NCBI GenBank assembly: GCA_040219735.1
Contig: JAVJRX010000050.1
Length of the DNA stretch: 64,000 nt
Strand: one strand, 5' to 3'
DNA from: Coleofasciculus sp040219735
GTDB lineage: Bacteria > Cyanobacteriota > Cyanobacteriia > Cyanobacteriales > Coleofasciculaceae
Part shown: piece by piece, positions 53,180-63,130 of the stretch
How positions within the stretch are numbered: position 1 is the stretch's first letter
Layout of the letters: the number at the start of each line of letters is the position of its first letter
The notes under the pieces: generated by a model
What the model was told of the DNA's origin: nothing
The model's database searches: none
What the model saw: only the letters and a program-made list of their open reading frames with translations
Program-made: the position numbers and the translations under genes

Positions 53180-53559
53180 TTGTCGGCAGATTCGGCGAAA
53201 CAGGCGAGTTATTTTTTGACATAGAACTGATTGCAGCAAACGACGATTGCTTTGCCGTTGAAGCACTTCTAGATACAGGTTTTACGACAGGTTGGCTAGC
53301 AATTAACTCTCAAGATATAGACGCTTTGGGGTGGTCTTTGATTTCATCTGAAATTGAGATGAAAACGGCGCGAGGAGAGGAGCTTTTTGATATCTATGAA
53401 GGAAAAGTCATTATTGATCACCAAGAGTTTACCATTCCCGTTCACGTTGGAGAAGGACTACCTGATATTTTAATCGGTTCCCAGTGGTTAGAGATTATCG
53501 AACTAATCGTAAAGAAACGAAAGGGTATTTTGACTTTAGAAGTTCTGGAAAGCCAGTAA
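53176..53559 (+). CDS. Retropepsin-like aspartyl protease, clan AA
   Basis: 127 residues, the size of a single-domain (homodimer-forming) retropepsin. ALLDTGFTTGWLAI near 31 holds the D-T-G catalytic triad, and DILIGSQWLEII near the C-terminus is the flap/hydrophobic-Gly motif (hydrophobic-hydrophobic-G) typical of clan AA. No signal peptide is visible, so it acts in the cytoplasm. Its start overlaps the stop of the upstream gene by four bases. The protease's substrate is unknown. Low-complexity insertions are absent. Confidence 0.75.
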   Translation: MIVGRFGETGELFFDIELIAANDDCFAVEALLDTGFTTGWLAINSQDIDALGWSLISSEIEMKTARGEELFDIYEGKVIIDHQEFTIPVHVGEGLPDILIGSQWLEIIELIVKKRKGILTLEVLESQ

Positions 53560-53601
53560 GGTTAAGTACTGTGTTAGTCCACTACAAATGACCAATAACA
53601 A

Positions 53602-54600
53602 TCAAACTTCAACCAAATTCCCCACCACGCGATCGCGCCCTTGCACCTTTGCCTTATAAAGCGCTTGATCTGCCTCAGCTATCAGCCGATCTGGTGTAGT
53701 TCTTGGCGGCGGAACCACGCCAGCTACCCCAAAACTCAAGGTGACAAACTTACTCACCAAAGACCCCTCATGGACAATCGCCCGAGCCTTTACTTTCAAC
53801 CGAATCGATTCTGCCACCTGCATTGCACCTCTGAGGGACGTATTCGGTAAAATAATCACAAATTCCTCACCCCCATACCGAGCCACCACATCCGCTGGAC
53901 GCTTAACCGCTTTACGCAAAATATCAGCCACCTGTTTCAAGCACTCATCTCCCGCTTGATGCCCATAAGTATCGTTGTATGGCTTAAAAAAATCAATATC
54001 ACACAAAATTAACGCCAGGGGCGCTTGCTCCCGCGCCAATCGTTTCCACTCCTGCTGCAACGCCTCATCAAACGCCCGACGATTGGCAATCTGGGTCAAC
54101 CCATCCAAATCAACCAACCGCTGCAACTCCTGATTCATTTCCTCTAACTTCGCCTTCAACACCCGTTCCTGCTCAATTTTGCGACGCAACTCTGCCATAA
54201 TCCAACGGGTTTGCAGTAATCGACGCACCCGTTGCCGCAGCACCGCCCAATGAATCGGTTTTGTGATATAATCCGTAGCGCCTGCCTCAAAAGCTCGGTC
54301 TACCGATTCCTGATTATTGAGTCCAGTAATCATCAGGATAGGGGGACAGTCCTGACCAAACATTTCCTGTAACTTAGCGCAACAGGTAAAGCCATCCATC
54401 ACCGGCATCATCGCATCTAACAAAACAATATCCGGTAACTGTTCGGTGCAACGCGCTAGACATTGATGCCCATCCCCCACTTCCAACACCCGATAGCCCT
54501 CCTGCTCCATCGCCCGACGTAGCACCAGGCGTAGGGTCTTTTCATCATCCACAATCAATATCAAGGGTGAGTCATGCTGAAAGTCAGGCTCATTCATCAT
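53602..54600 (-). CDS. Response regulator with GGDEF domain (diguanylate cyclase)
   Basis: 332 residues. The receiver domain runs from about 11 to 130, with the phospho-acceptor Asp in VLLDAMMPVMDG near 60 and acidic DDE near the start. A 25-residue helix linker follows (KIEQERVLKAKLEEMNQELQ). GGDEF domain: DGLTQIANRRAFDEAL near 165, CDIDFFKPYNDTYGH, and the active GGEEF (RYGGEEFVIIL) near 250. Five residues before it is RPAD, a product-inhibition I-site (RxxD). It therefore likely makes c-di-GMP upon phosphorylation. It overlaps the hybrid kinase gene by four bases, and is its probable output partner. Confidence 0.93.
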   Translation of the reverse strand: MMNEPDFQHDSPLILIVDDEKTLRLVLRRAMEQEGYRVLEVGDGHQCLARCTEQLPDIVLLDAMMPVMDGFTCCAKLQEMFGQDCPPILMITGLNNQESVDRAFEAGATDYITKPIHWAVLRQRVRRLLQTRWIMAELRRKIEQERVLKAKLEEMNQELQRLVDLDGLTQIANRRAFDEALQQEWKRLAREQAPLALILCDIDFFKPYNDTYGHQAGDECLKQVADILRKAVKRPADVVARYGGEEFVIILPNTSLRGAMQVAESIRLKVKARAIVHEGSLVSKFVTLSFGVAGVVPPPRTTPDRLIAEADQALYKAKVQGRDRVVGNLVEV

Positions 54601-57600
54601 CGTTTCCTCGGATGCTCTTGTTGCAACGCGGCGACAACTCGCTCATACTCTGCATCAAACTGGGAAAGCAGGGTTAAGACACTCTCTAGGTTTCCCGTGC
54701 GACCCCGCGCTTCTAAATCCGCACACAGTTGTGCTAAACCCGTTGCACCAATCGTCAGACTTGATGATTTCAACGCATGGGCGGATTGGTGCAGAGCATT
54801 AGCATCATCATGAGCGATCGCACTATGAATCGCTTGTACCCTAGGAGGGGAGTCTTCCAGATAAGAGTCAATCACCTCCGCGATTAACCCCTCAAAATCG
54901 TCTCCGGCTATTTCTCTTAAATCTTGCAGCACTTGACGATCTAGGGCGGGAGTTGCACTAGAATCTGAGGGTGTTTCTGGCACCAATACGTCCTCATCTG
55001 AATGATCCGTTATGCTATCTCTGCCTGCTTGAGCCAGCACCTGGGAATAGTTATTCAACGCTTGAACCAGGGCTTCCGGTCGAATCGGTTTACTGATATA
55101 GTCATTCATGCCCACTTGCAGACATTGTTCTCGGTCTCCCTGCATCGCATGAGCCGTCATGGCAATAATCCAAGGTTGGCAAGCTGACGCCCCTTGAGCC
55201 CGGATGCGGGTAGTTGCCTCCAATCCGTCCATTTCAGGCATTTGCACATCCATGAACACCACCTGATAGGACTTACGACCCAGGGATTCCAGCGCCTCTT
55301 GTCCATTGTTCGCCACATCCGCGCGATATCCCAATCGCTGCAACATCTGGCGAGCCACCTTTTGATTGACCGCCACATCTTCGACGAGCAGAATGCGTAA
55401 CGGTAGCTTCTGGGCAAACTGAGCCTCAAGCAGTCCCGATAAGCGCTCGCCCGGACGCACCGAGATTCGCCTACGTCCTAAAATTGCCACAAACACATTA
55501 TAAAGCTGGGATTGCTTAATCGGCTTGGTTAGAAACGCCGCAAAGTTAGGCATATCATCGGGTTGGTAGGGGGTTTGGCGACCCACAGAACTGAGCATGA
55601 CCAAGGGAAGTGGTTCACTCTTCGGTAACGCCTCAATGCGTAACGCTAAGGTAAAACCATCCATTTCTGGCATTTGCCAATCCAAAACCGCCAGATCAAA
55701 AGGTTCTCTTGCGGCTAACCAATTCAACGCTTGCTCTCCCGATTCCGCCGTTATCACCTCCATCCCCCACGACTGCGCCTGTAGGGTAATAATTTGGCGA
55801 TTCGTAGCATTATCATCTACCACCAGTAACCGTTTTCCCCGTAACTCCGGTTGGGGTGTATCCAACTCAGCCGTGACCGAATGGGGGTCTGATTTCACCA
55901 CAATCGTGAAATAAAACGTCGAACCTTTGCCCACCTCACTCTCCGCCCACAAGCGCCCACCCATCCGTTCACTTAAACGCTTACTAATCGCTAAACCCAG
56001 TCCTGTTCCGCCATAATTGCGGGTCATAGACGCATCCACCTGAGAGAACGGTTTAAACAAACGATTCATGCGATCGCGCGGAATGCCAATTCCCGTATCT
56101 CTGACTGTAAATTGCAGTTCGTAATCTTGGGCGTTGTCAATCCCACTTGGATAGGCTTTAATCTCCTGTTCCTGTACTTCCAGACGTTCCACCGGAACGT
56201 CTCTACGGGCTTCCCCAGACACCGCCCGACTCACCACTGACACCACCACTTCTCCCTGTGGAGTAAACTTCACCGCATTACTCAGCAAATTCACCAGAAT
56301 CTGTCGCAGGCGGGTAATATCACCCACCACATTGCTTGGAGTTTGGGGTTCAATTAAATAAGCGAGTTCCAATCCTTTCGCCGCCGCTTGGGACGCCACT
56401 AAATCTAACGCTTCCTCAATACAAACATGCACATTAAAGAGATGTTCTTCTAATTCCAGTTTGCCGGATTCGATTTTCGAGAAATCCAGAATATCATTAA
56501 TAATCGTCAGCAACGCTTCACCACTACTACTAATCGTATTCGCAAAGTCTCGTTGCTGAGGCGTCAGTTGAGTATCCAACAACAACCCAGCCATACCAAT
56601 CACCGCATTCATCGGCGTGCGGATTTCATGGCTCATCATCGCCAGAAACTCACTTTTGGCTCGATTGGCGACTTCTGCTTCCCGTTTGGCTTTATGGAGG
56701 GCGAGGTTCTTCAGCGTCAGTTCTTCCCGCCGTTGTTTTTCCTGTTCTAAGAGTTGAGCTTGAGCTAAAGCAATCCCAACTTGCGCCGCTACCGCCTCTA
56801 ACAATTCAATCTCATCGGCATTCCATTCCCGGAAGCGATCGCATTGATGTAAACAAATAATACCATTGGTCTGCTCCTGATAGGAAGTACGCACCGAAAG
56901 CATGGATTTAAGACCAATCTGACGACAAAGAAAATCCGCCCCCTCTAGTCGTGGATCAGTATAAACATTCTCGGAACTCACGGCTTGATCTTGCGCTAGC
57001 ACCGCTTGGGTGTGAGGATTACCCAAAACTGGAATCCTTTGCTCTCGGGTAGACTCATAACCCGGTTCTAAATATTCCGCCACCAACGGAATTTGGGGAG
57101 AAGGCTTTGCCAAATAGGTATGAATCAAGCAACGATTCACGCCAAACACCTGACCCACTTGCGTCGCCGCTGTCTGAAAAATATGGTCACTATTTAAGCT
57201 TTGGCGAATTTCTTGGGTAATGTGTTTAAGCAGCAACGTGCGTTGTAATTGCCGCTCTAATACAGTTTTAGCTTGTTGACGTTCGATCTCATGACCTACC
57301 CACTGTGCCATGAGTTTGAGCAGTTGATGGGACGCCGAGGGATTTTTGGCGGTGAGGGTGGCGGGACGTTCTTGAACACTGAAAAAGCACAGCGCCCCAT
57401 AAATGTTTCCGGCTACCTTGACACTCGTACCCAGATAAGATTTAATCCCAAACCTTAGACAGGCTGGATGATTTGCCCACTCTGTATCTTGAGCCAACTC
57501 AAACGCGATCGGTTCTTTGGCTTGGGTTGTTTCGCGACAAATCGTCTGTTCTAATTCAAAGCTATCCCCCGCCTGCACTTGTCTCGATCCATTGGGGGGA

Positions 57601-60581
57601 ACTTGAGCCGCAATCACCAGACAGCGCCCTTTCTCAATCCGAGACACAATACCGACATCGTGACCAAAATGACGCCGCCCCAGGGCTAAGAGTCCTTGCA
57701 GGCGTTGCTCAAACGTGAGTTTGGGTGCAGCCGCGACTCGATATAAACCCCGAATTGCGGCTTCGGCTTGGCGCTGTTGTTGCTCAATCTGTTTGCGCTC
57801 GGTAATATTACGGATAATCCCAATAATCTGATTATCCAAAAATGGCACGAGTCTGGCTTCATAGTTTTGCTCTCCTTTTGCTAAGGATAAGGAATACTCC
57901 AGACTCACCGGGGATGGGCTCTGAATCACCTGGGCGATCGCCTGACGAATTTTCTCACTCACATCAGCAGGTAGGACATTGTAGACAGGCTGTTCTAGAA
58001 ACTGTTCTGGCTCGACATATAATTCACTCCGATTGGTGGCTTTATAGTCGAGAATGGTTCCATCTTGACTCAATCTAAAATACAAATCCGGAAGGGCATT
58101 AAAAATCGCTTGCAGTTCTGAGTTTTTCTGATGTAAGGCTTCCTCCGCTTGTTTGCGATGAGTGATATCACCAAAGGTAACGGCAAACCCATCCCCTAAT
58201 TTGACGGCGGCGATTTGAAACCAAGCCTGAATCCCGTCGTAGTGGTAATGAAATTCTCGCTCAATGGGGATACCGATTTCTGTTACCTGAACATAGAAAT
58301 CAAAGAGTCCTTCTTGGCGATTTCCCGGCATTTCCACGAGTAAATGCCTACCCATGAGTTCCTCACTCGTCCGTCCCACCATGCGTTCGGCGGCGGGATT
58401 GATCAACAACCATTTAAAATCAGTAATAGTCCCTTGGCGATCGCGAACGGCTTCAAATGCCATTACCCCATCCAGGGAACTATTTAATACCCCAGATAGC
58501 AGGGATTGGGAATATTCCAGAGCGGCTTGACTTTCTTTTACATCTGTGATGTCTATGCAAGAACCGATATAACCCAAGAAACTGCTATCGTCACCAAACC
58601 GAGGAATACCTGTATCTAAGAGCCAACGGTATTCCCCATCAGCGCGTCGCAGTCGGTATTCCATGCGAAAGGATTGGCGACGGTTAAAGGCATAACTATA
58701 GGTTTGTCGGCAATTAGGCTTATCCTCTGGATGTACCGCCTCTACCCAACCCTCGCCGAGTTCATCTTCTAAACGGCGTCCGGTAAATTCTAACCAGGGG
58801 CGGTTAAAAAACGTACAACGCCCATCGGTTCCAGCCACCCAAAGCAGTACAGGCGCACTATCTGCCATGGTACGGAAGCGGGCTTCACTCTCTCGTAAGG
58901 CGGCTTCGGCTTGCTTGCGTTCAGTGACGTTGTGAGCAACACAATAAATTAATCCGTCTTCCACTAAGGCTTTGGCATTCCACAACAGCCAGCGATAGGA
59001 ACCATCTGAACAGCGATAGCGATTTTCAAAGGCGATGGCGTCTTTCCCGGTTGTGAGACTTTCGGCTTCCGCCAGAGTCGCGGCGCGATCATCGGGATGA
59101 ACCAATTCTAGATAAGGTTGGGCTAAGAGTTCAGCTTCACTCCAACCTAAGGTTTTTTCCCAGGCGGGATTCAGACGCCTAAAATAGCCATCAAACCCCG
59201 CAATACACAGCATATCAACGGACAGGTCAAAGATGCGATCGCGCTCTTGTTCGGCTTGGCGACGTTCGCTAATATCCGTTTGAATGCCAATATAGTGGGT
59301 GAGTTTGCCGTTACTATCGCGGATGGGGGAAACGGACAGTTCATTCCAGAAGCGTGTACCATCTTTGCGAGAGTTTTGCACGATGACATGAGAGTCTTGT
59401 TCGTTTTCTAACGCCGCTTTCAGCTTATCTAAGCCAGGTTGTTGATGATTATCCCCTTGTAAGAAGCGACAATTTTTTCCCAAAACCTCTGGCGCTGAAT
59501 AACCCGTAATTTTCTCAAAGCCGGGATTGACGAAAATAATCGGGTTATCGGGTAAATTTGGATCAGTAATCAGGATACCATTACTACTCGCCGCGATCGC
59601 CCGTTCCAACAGTTGTAAGCGCACCTCAGCCTGCTTGGATTCGGTAATGTCGCGGGTGACTTTGGCAAATCCCCGTAGGTATCCGGTTTCATCGCGCAGT
59701 GCTGTAATAATGGTTGTACCCCAAAACTGCGAACCATCCCGCCGCATACGCCACCCTTCATCCTCAAATCGACCCATTTGGGCGGCAATTTGTAAAGATT
59801 GTTCAGGTTTGCCGTTTTCTTGGTCTTCTTTTAGGAAAAAACACTGATAATGTTGACCAATGATCTCTGACGCTGAATACCCTTTCAGACGTTGAACGCC
59901 TGCATTCCAGCTAACAATTTTACCCTCAGTATCAATTAGGTAAATCGCATAGTCGTTAATCCCGTCAATCAGCAGGTTTAAGCGTTCATCACTGGCTTGC
60001 AGGGCGAGTTCAGTGTGCTGGCGATCGCTAATATCATGAATCAGCCAGAGAATTACGACAACCTTTTCTTCCCTATCTTTAATGACGCTATTGAGGGTTT
60101 CACCGATAAAATTGTCCCCATTTTGGCGTCGATATTTAATGGGTTTAGACTGATTAAAATCCACAGAATCAGGATTCCAACTCTGTCGCTCAAACTCCTG
60201 GGGATTAGTATACAACTGTTGCCAGGGTTGTCCCACTACGGCTTCTTGCTGGTAACCAAATAGGTGAATAAAGGCTGAGTTGACCTTAAGGATAAAACCC
60301 TCTGTATTGGTAACAATGACCGCTTGGGGAATCGCTTGAAACAGGGTGGCGTAATCAACTGGTATAGTTTCAGTCAAGGTTTTGGGGGAATTGGGTTGAG
60401 CGGTAGCGTTTCTTTGTCTTTGAGTTTGTCTTAAGCCGGCTAAACCTGTAGCCAATAACCCAATTATGGCGAAAACACCGCCACATATTAACACTAGATG
60501 AATTGGGCTGGAACCGGATAGCCCGTCATTACAGCAATGAATTAACCCATCGATTAACAGTCGATTGAAAAAGGACAACAT
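54597..60581 (-). CDS. Giant hybrid histidine kinase: TM, seven PAS (one LOV-like), two GAF, HK, two REC, Hpt
   Basis: 1994 residues from the ATG at 60581; a GTG at 60599 is an alternative. One hydrophobic helix at about 30-50 (LVLICGGVFAIIGLLATGL) suggests a membrane anchor. Seven PAS/PAC repeats fill about 75-1000. The third has the LOV-type signature GKNCRFLQG near residue 370, with FVNPGFEKITGY before and RKDGTRFWNELSVSPIRD after, so the flavin-binding Cys is present. Two GAFs follow (~1010-1270). The kinase core has SHEIRTPMN with phospho-His near 1318. Two receivers (Asp in LDWQMPEMDG near 1630, MDVQMPEMDG near 1778) and a C-terminal Hpt (HALKSSS near 1935) complete a phosphorelay. Overlaps the diguanylate cyclase gene. 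Confidence 0.9.
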   Translation of the reverse strand: MLSFFNRLLIDGLIHCCNDGLSGSSPIHLVLICGGVFAIIGLLATGLAGLRQTQRQRNATAQPNSPKTLTETIPVDYATLFQAIPQAVIVTNTEGFILKVNSAFIHLFGYQQEAVVGQPWQQLYTNPQEFERQSWNPDSVDFNQSKPIKYRRQNGDNFIGETLNSVIKDREEKVVVILWLIHDISDRQHTELALQASDERLNLLIDGINDYAIYLIDTEGKIVSWNAGVQRLKGYSASEIIGQHYQCFFLKEDQENGKPEQSLQIAAQMGRFEDEGWRMRRDGSQFWGTTIITALRDETGYLRGFAKVTRDITESKQAEVRLQLLERAIAASSNGILITDPNLPDNPIIFVNPGFEKITGYSAPEVLGKNCRFLQGDNHQQPGLDKLKAALENEQDSHVIVQNSRKDGTRFWNELSVSPIRDSNGKLTHYIGIQTDISERRQAEQERDRIFDLSVDMLCIAGFDGYFRRLNPAWEKTLGWSEAELLAQPYLELVHPDDRAATLAEAESLTTGKDAIAFENRYRCSDGSYRWLLWNAKALVEDGLIYCVAHNVTERKQAEAALRESEARFRTMADSAPVLLWVAGTDGRCTFFNRPWLEFTGRRLEDELGEGWVEAVHPEDKPNCRQTYSYAFNRRQSFRMEYRLRRADGEYRWLLDTGIPRFGDDSSFLGYIGSCIDITDVKESQAALEYSQSLLSGVLNSSLDGVMAFEAVRDRQGTITDFKWLLINPAAERMVGRTSEELMGRHLLVEMPGNRQEGLFDFYVQVTEIGIPIEREFHYHYDGIQAWFQIAAVKLGDGFAVTFGDITHRKQAEEALHQKNSELQAIFNALPDLYFRLSQDGTILDYKATNRSELYVEPEQFLEQPVYNVLPADVSEKIRQAIAQVIQSPSPVSLEYSLSLAKGEQNYEARLVPFLDNQIIGIIRNITERKQIEQQQRQAEAAIRGLYRVAAAPKLTFEQRLQGLLALGRRHFGHDVGIVSRIEKGRCLVIAAQVPPNGSRQVQAGDSFELEQTICRETTQAKEPIAFELAQDTEWANHPACLRFGIKSYLGTSVKVAGNIYGALCFFSVQERPATLTAKNPSASHQLLKLMAQWVGHEIERQQAKTVLERQLQRTLLLKHITQEIRQSLNSDHIFQTAATQVGQVFGVNRCLIHTYLAKPSPQIPLVAEYLEPGYESTREQRIPVLGNPHTQAVLAQDQAVSSENVYTDPRLEGADFLCRQIGLKSMLSVRTSYQEQTNGIICLHQCDRFREWNADEIELLEAVAAQVGIALAQAQLLEQEKQRREELTLKNLALHKAKREAEVANRAKSEFLAMMSHEIRTPMNAVIGMAGLLLDTQLTPQQRDFANTISSSGEALLTIINDILDFSKIESGKLELEEHLFNVHVCIEEALDLVASQAAAKGLELAYLIEPQTPSNVVGDITRLRQILVNLLSNAVKFTPQGEVVVSVVSRAVSGEARRDVPVERLEVQEQEIKAYPSGIDNAQDYELQFTVRDTGIGIPRDRMNRLFKPFSQVDASMTRNYGGTGLGLAISKRLSERMGGRLWAESEVGKGSTFYFTIVVKSDPHSVTAELDTPQPELRGKRLLVVDDNATNRQIITLQAQSWGMEVITAESGEQALNWLAAREPFDLAVLDWQMPEMDGFTLALRIEALPKSEPLPLVMLSSVGRQTPYQPDDMPNFAAFLTKPIKQSQLYNVFVAILGRRRISVRPGERLSGLLEAQFAQKLPLRILLVEDVAVNQKVARQMLQRLGYRADVANNGQEALESLGRKSYQVVFMDVQMPEMDGLEATTRIRAQGASACQPWIIAMTAHAMQGDREQCLQVGMNDYISKPIRPEALVQALNNYSQVLAQAGRDSITDHSDEDVLVPETPSDSSATPALDRQVLQDLREIAGDDFEGLIAEVIDSYLEDSPPRVQAIHSAIAHDDANALHQSAHALKSSSLTIGATGLAQLCADLEARGRTGNLESVLTLLSQFDAEYERVVAALQQEHPRKR

Positions 60582-61247
60582 ATAAACTCTACCGATCACA
60601 GAAACTTGGGCTTATTTGGCGCCAGTGATAAAAAGACTGAACTTCAGGTTAAGGGTATGACTTTAGAAACATCCCTGTTGCAAAAACGGGTCGGTTATAT
60701 CTGCCATGCATAGAGTTGAACAATTAACTCGTGTATCTACCTACAACTAGACGGCAAAGATCCGCGCGAGTTTACGGATTTTTTATGTTAAACGGTAAAG
60801 AGTTAAAGAAAATTTACGTTTTTATCAGTAAATCAATCAACAAAGCTGACACCATTAAATGACGAAAAAGTCAAACCAATATTTTGTAGTTTTCCCTGAG
60901 AAATTCACCATTCAATGAAGCAACAAACATTGAGAGTGGCAAGCCGTCTCTTGATTGTGCCTAATCTGGCTAGAAGCGATTATCAATGTTCTAGACATTT
61001 AGATATTTTGCCGCTACCCACTTCAGCATTCGTTTGTTAATGATTTCTACGGGTTAATGGCAACATAAAAAATAGAACAGCTCAATTTCTATAATAAACG
61101 ATCAAACACACTGTTGAAATACTCGGTGGTGTTAGCCGGGGCAAATAGAGACAGTCATAGACGTACCCATCCCAGAGTCGTCGGTATGCTACCTTAGCTG
61201 GGGACTCACCAAAGCGTGTATCCTCAACCCTGAGAATCCCAACCACA
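60582..61247. other. Gene-free region
   Basis: About 650 bp, AT-rich, with no ORF over a few dozen codons on either strand that looks real. It probably holds the promoter of the kinase operon (leftward). No hairpin or repeat stands out. Confidence 0.4.
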
Positions 61248-62019
61248 GTGAAGCCAATGCAAATCTATACCAGGCAATTGCGGGTGCGGCATTACGAAAT
61301 CGATGTCCTCGGACATGTAAACAATGCTGTTTACCAGAATTATCTCGAACAAGCCGCCGTGGAACACGCCCAACTCCTAGGCTATTCTTTGGCACAATGC
61401 CGAAAACTGGGAGGTGTGTTTGTCATGCGTCGAATTGAAATAGACTATTTGCGTCCAGCTATAGCAGATGATACCCTAGAAATCACCACTTGGCTACAGC
61501 AGGTCAGGAACCTCAGCCTAAAGGCATGAGGCTTGAAAGAGAAATCTAACAAGCCATTCTGACCAGCTTAAGTCTTAACTGACTACGTTATCGGCAAGTG
61601 TTCAAGACCTACCAGTAGATGCGTAGCTAGTCTACTGCTCTAGAACCGAAAAGTTAAACAGTTTTAAGGTCACTGAAACAGTGCTTTTTGGATAGTTACC
61701 GACCGATAACATTGGCGAAGCTAACTTTACCCCAGAAATGGGAGACAATTGGAGGGGCAACCATACCCCTTCACCCCCTAAAAAAGTATGCGGTTAAAAC
61801 CGCTACCGCGTGTTCCTCCCTGGTCTGAAGACACGGGGTTTCCCACAACGGAGGAGTTCTAATGAAATTCATCGATTAGCACAAGTGCAACCCTTAGTTA
61901 TTGCCGAAGCAATCTGGGTGTGGGTGGATTTAGTTACGATGCGCCCACGGGGAATTCCTAAAGAAATTTTGACGGGTTTCGAGCAAATTCAGCCCGATAA
62001 TAAGCTGTCAAAGACTTGA
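61248..62019 (+). pseudogene. Acyl-CoA thioesterase gene (4HBT family) split by an insertion
   Basis: The left part (61248-61508; GTG start, or ATG at 61257) reads as a hotdog-fold thioesterase: RVRHYEIDVLGHVNNAVYQN contains the YbgC-type catalytic Asp, and MRRIEIDYLRPAIADDTLEI follows. The frame then enters foreign sequence and stops at 61529. The right part (61861-62019) resumes with NEIHRLAQVQPLVIAEAIWVWVDL... and ends with the expected RGIPKEILTGF. The two halves together make one standard domain of about 135 residues lacking only a few junction residues. The insertion between them is described separately. The gene is inactive unless the insertion excises. Confidence 0.8.
61509..61860 (+). 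mobile_element. ~350-bp non-autonomous IS200/IS605-like element
   Basis: Splits the thioesterase gene. The left end can fold: CCTCAGCCTAAAGGCATGAGG at 61511-61531, in parts CCTCA/TGAGG and GCCT-AA-AGGC. The right end CTGGTCTGAAGACACGGGG then TTTCCCACAACGGAGG is, to my memory, the typical right end of cyanobacterial IS605-type elements with tnpB. No transposase ORF is inside, so it would move in trans. Precise ends are uncertain by a few bases; no target duplication is expected for this class and none is seen. Confidence 0.6.
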
Positions 62020-62139
62020 TTTGAATGGTACTGACTTAAGCTTAAGCCTAGGACTAAAGTTTTGGATTATTCAGTAAAGTTTAATTGACTTTATATTTAA
62101 ACTTTAAATATATTTACAGGATCTTAAATTTTTACCGGA

Positions 62140-62925
62140 ATGCAGAAACGAAAGCGCTTATTTAAGTTGATATTTTTATTAATTTTGGTCGCATTGGTTC
62201 TATCGTTTGTTATTAATATTTTTCTATTCTCTCAAGCAAAATCATACTACATACAGCTAAATAAAACCAATCTCGATCCCTTCGGACTACAAACATTTAA
62301 TAACGATTCATTGCCCGATAGTTCATTAACTACATCCCCAGTAACCGTCGTCTTCTTTGGGGATTCGCGAGCAGCTATGTGGGTTGCTCCAGCAAAGCTC
62401 AATGGCTTTTCTTTTATTAATCGCGGCATTGGCAATCAAACCTCAACTCAGGTCTTGGGACGTTTTGAGCAACATATTTTACCCTTAAACACCGATATTA
62501 TCGTTGTCCAAGTGGGAATTAACGACTTAAAAGCAATCCCACTATTTCCTCAGCAAAAAGCCACCATTATCAGCAACTGCAAGGCTAATATTCAACAGAT
62601 TGTCGCTCGTTCACTAAACCGTGATGCAACTGTGATATTAACAACCATTTTTCCCATTGGTCCGGTTCCGCTGATTCGTCAACCCTTTTGGTCACCTGAT
62701 GTCGCCCAAGCGGTTAAAGAAGTCAATGCTTACCTCTACTCACTAAAAGCCAAAAATGTCTTAATTTTAGATGCCTATTCGCTCCTGGGTGAGAATCAGC
62801 AAGTGCAAAGCCAATACGTTTACGATACTTTGCACATCAACCGCAGGGGGTATAAAGCGCTTAATCAGGAGTTGACAAAGATGCTATCGACTTGGTTGAT
62901 AGATAACAGTATTAATAATTCATAA
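62140..62925 (+). CDS. SGNH/GDSL-type hydrolase with N-terminal anchor
   Basis: 261 residues. A basic start (MQKRKRLFK) and a 20-residue helix (LIFLLILVALVLSFVINIFL) form a signal anchor. Catalytic blocks are FFGDSRAAMW near 72 (block I Ser), INRGIGNQTSTQVLGRF near 93 (Gly), VVQVGINDLKAIPL near 121 (Asn in block III) and DTLHINRRGYKAL near 231 (Asp-His block V). It therefore should be an esterase or lipase-like enzyme facing the periplasm or lumen. GDSL enzymes act on acetylated sugars, lipids or thioesters; the substrate is not evident. It stands alone between the split thioesterase and a small membrane protein gene. Confidence 0.85.
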   Translation: MQKRKRLFKLIFLLILVALVLSFVINIFLFSQAKSYYIQLNKTNLDPFGLQTFNNDSLPDSSLTTSPVTVVFFGDSRAAMWVAPAKLNGFSFINRGIGNQTSTQVLGRFEQHILPLNTDIIVVQVGINDLKAIPLFPQQKATIISNCKANIQQIVARSLNRDATVILTTIFPIGPVPLIRQPFWSPDVAQAVKEVNAYLYSLKAKNVLILDAYSLLGENQQVQSQYVYDTLHINRRGYKALNQELTKMLSTWLIDNSINNS

Positions 62926-63130
62926 GTTAATTGTCGGCACAGGTTTAGCTACTGTAGGGACTCCCTCAATTGATCAAGAAAGCAAATCTGACCTGCTCAC
63001 CTTGAGGATTGGCTTTAATTAGAGAATGGGTAGATCTATCTACGGGCAGAAGCCAAGGCTGTCGTTAGTAGCTAGGATATCATTTGATATTTCAAATCAA
63101 TTTCGGGTTGACGCCGAAAAGGAGATTTCA

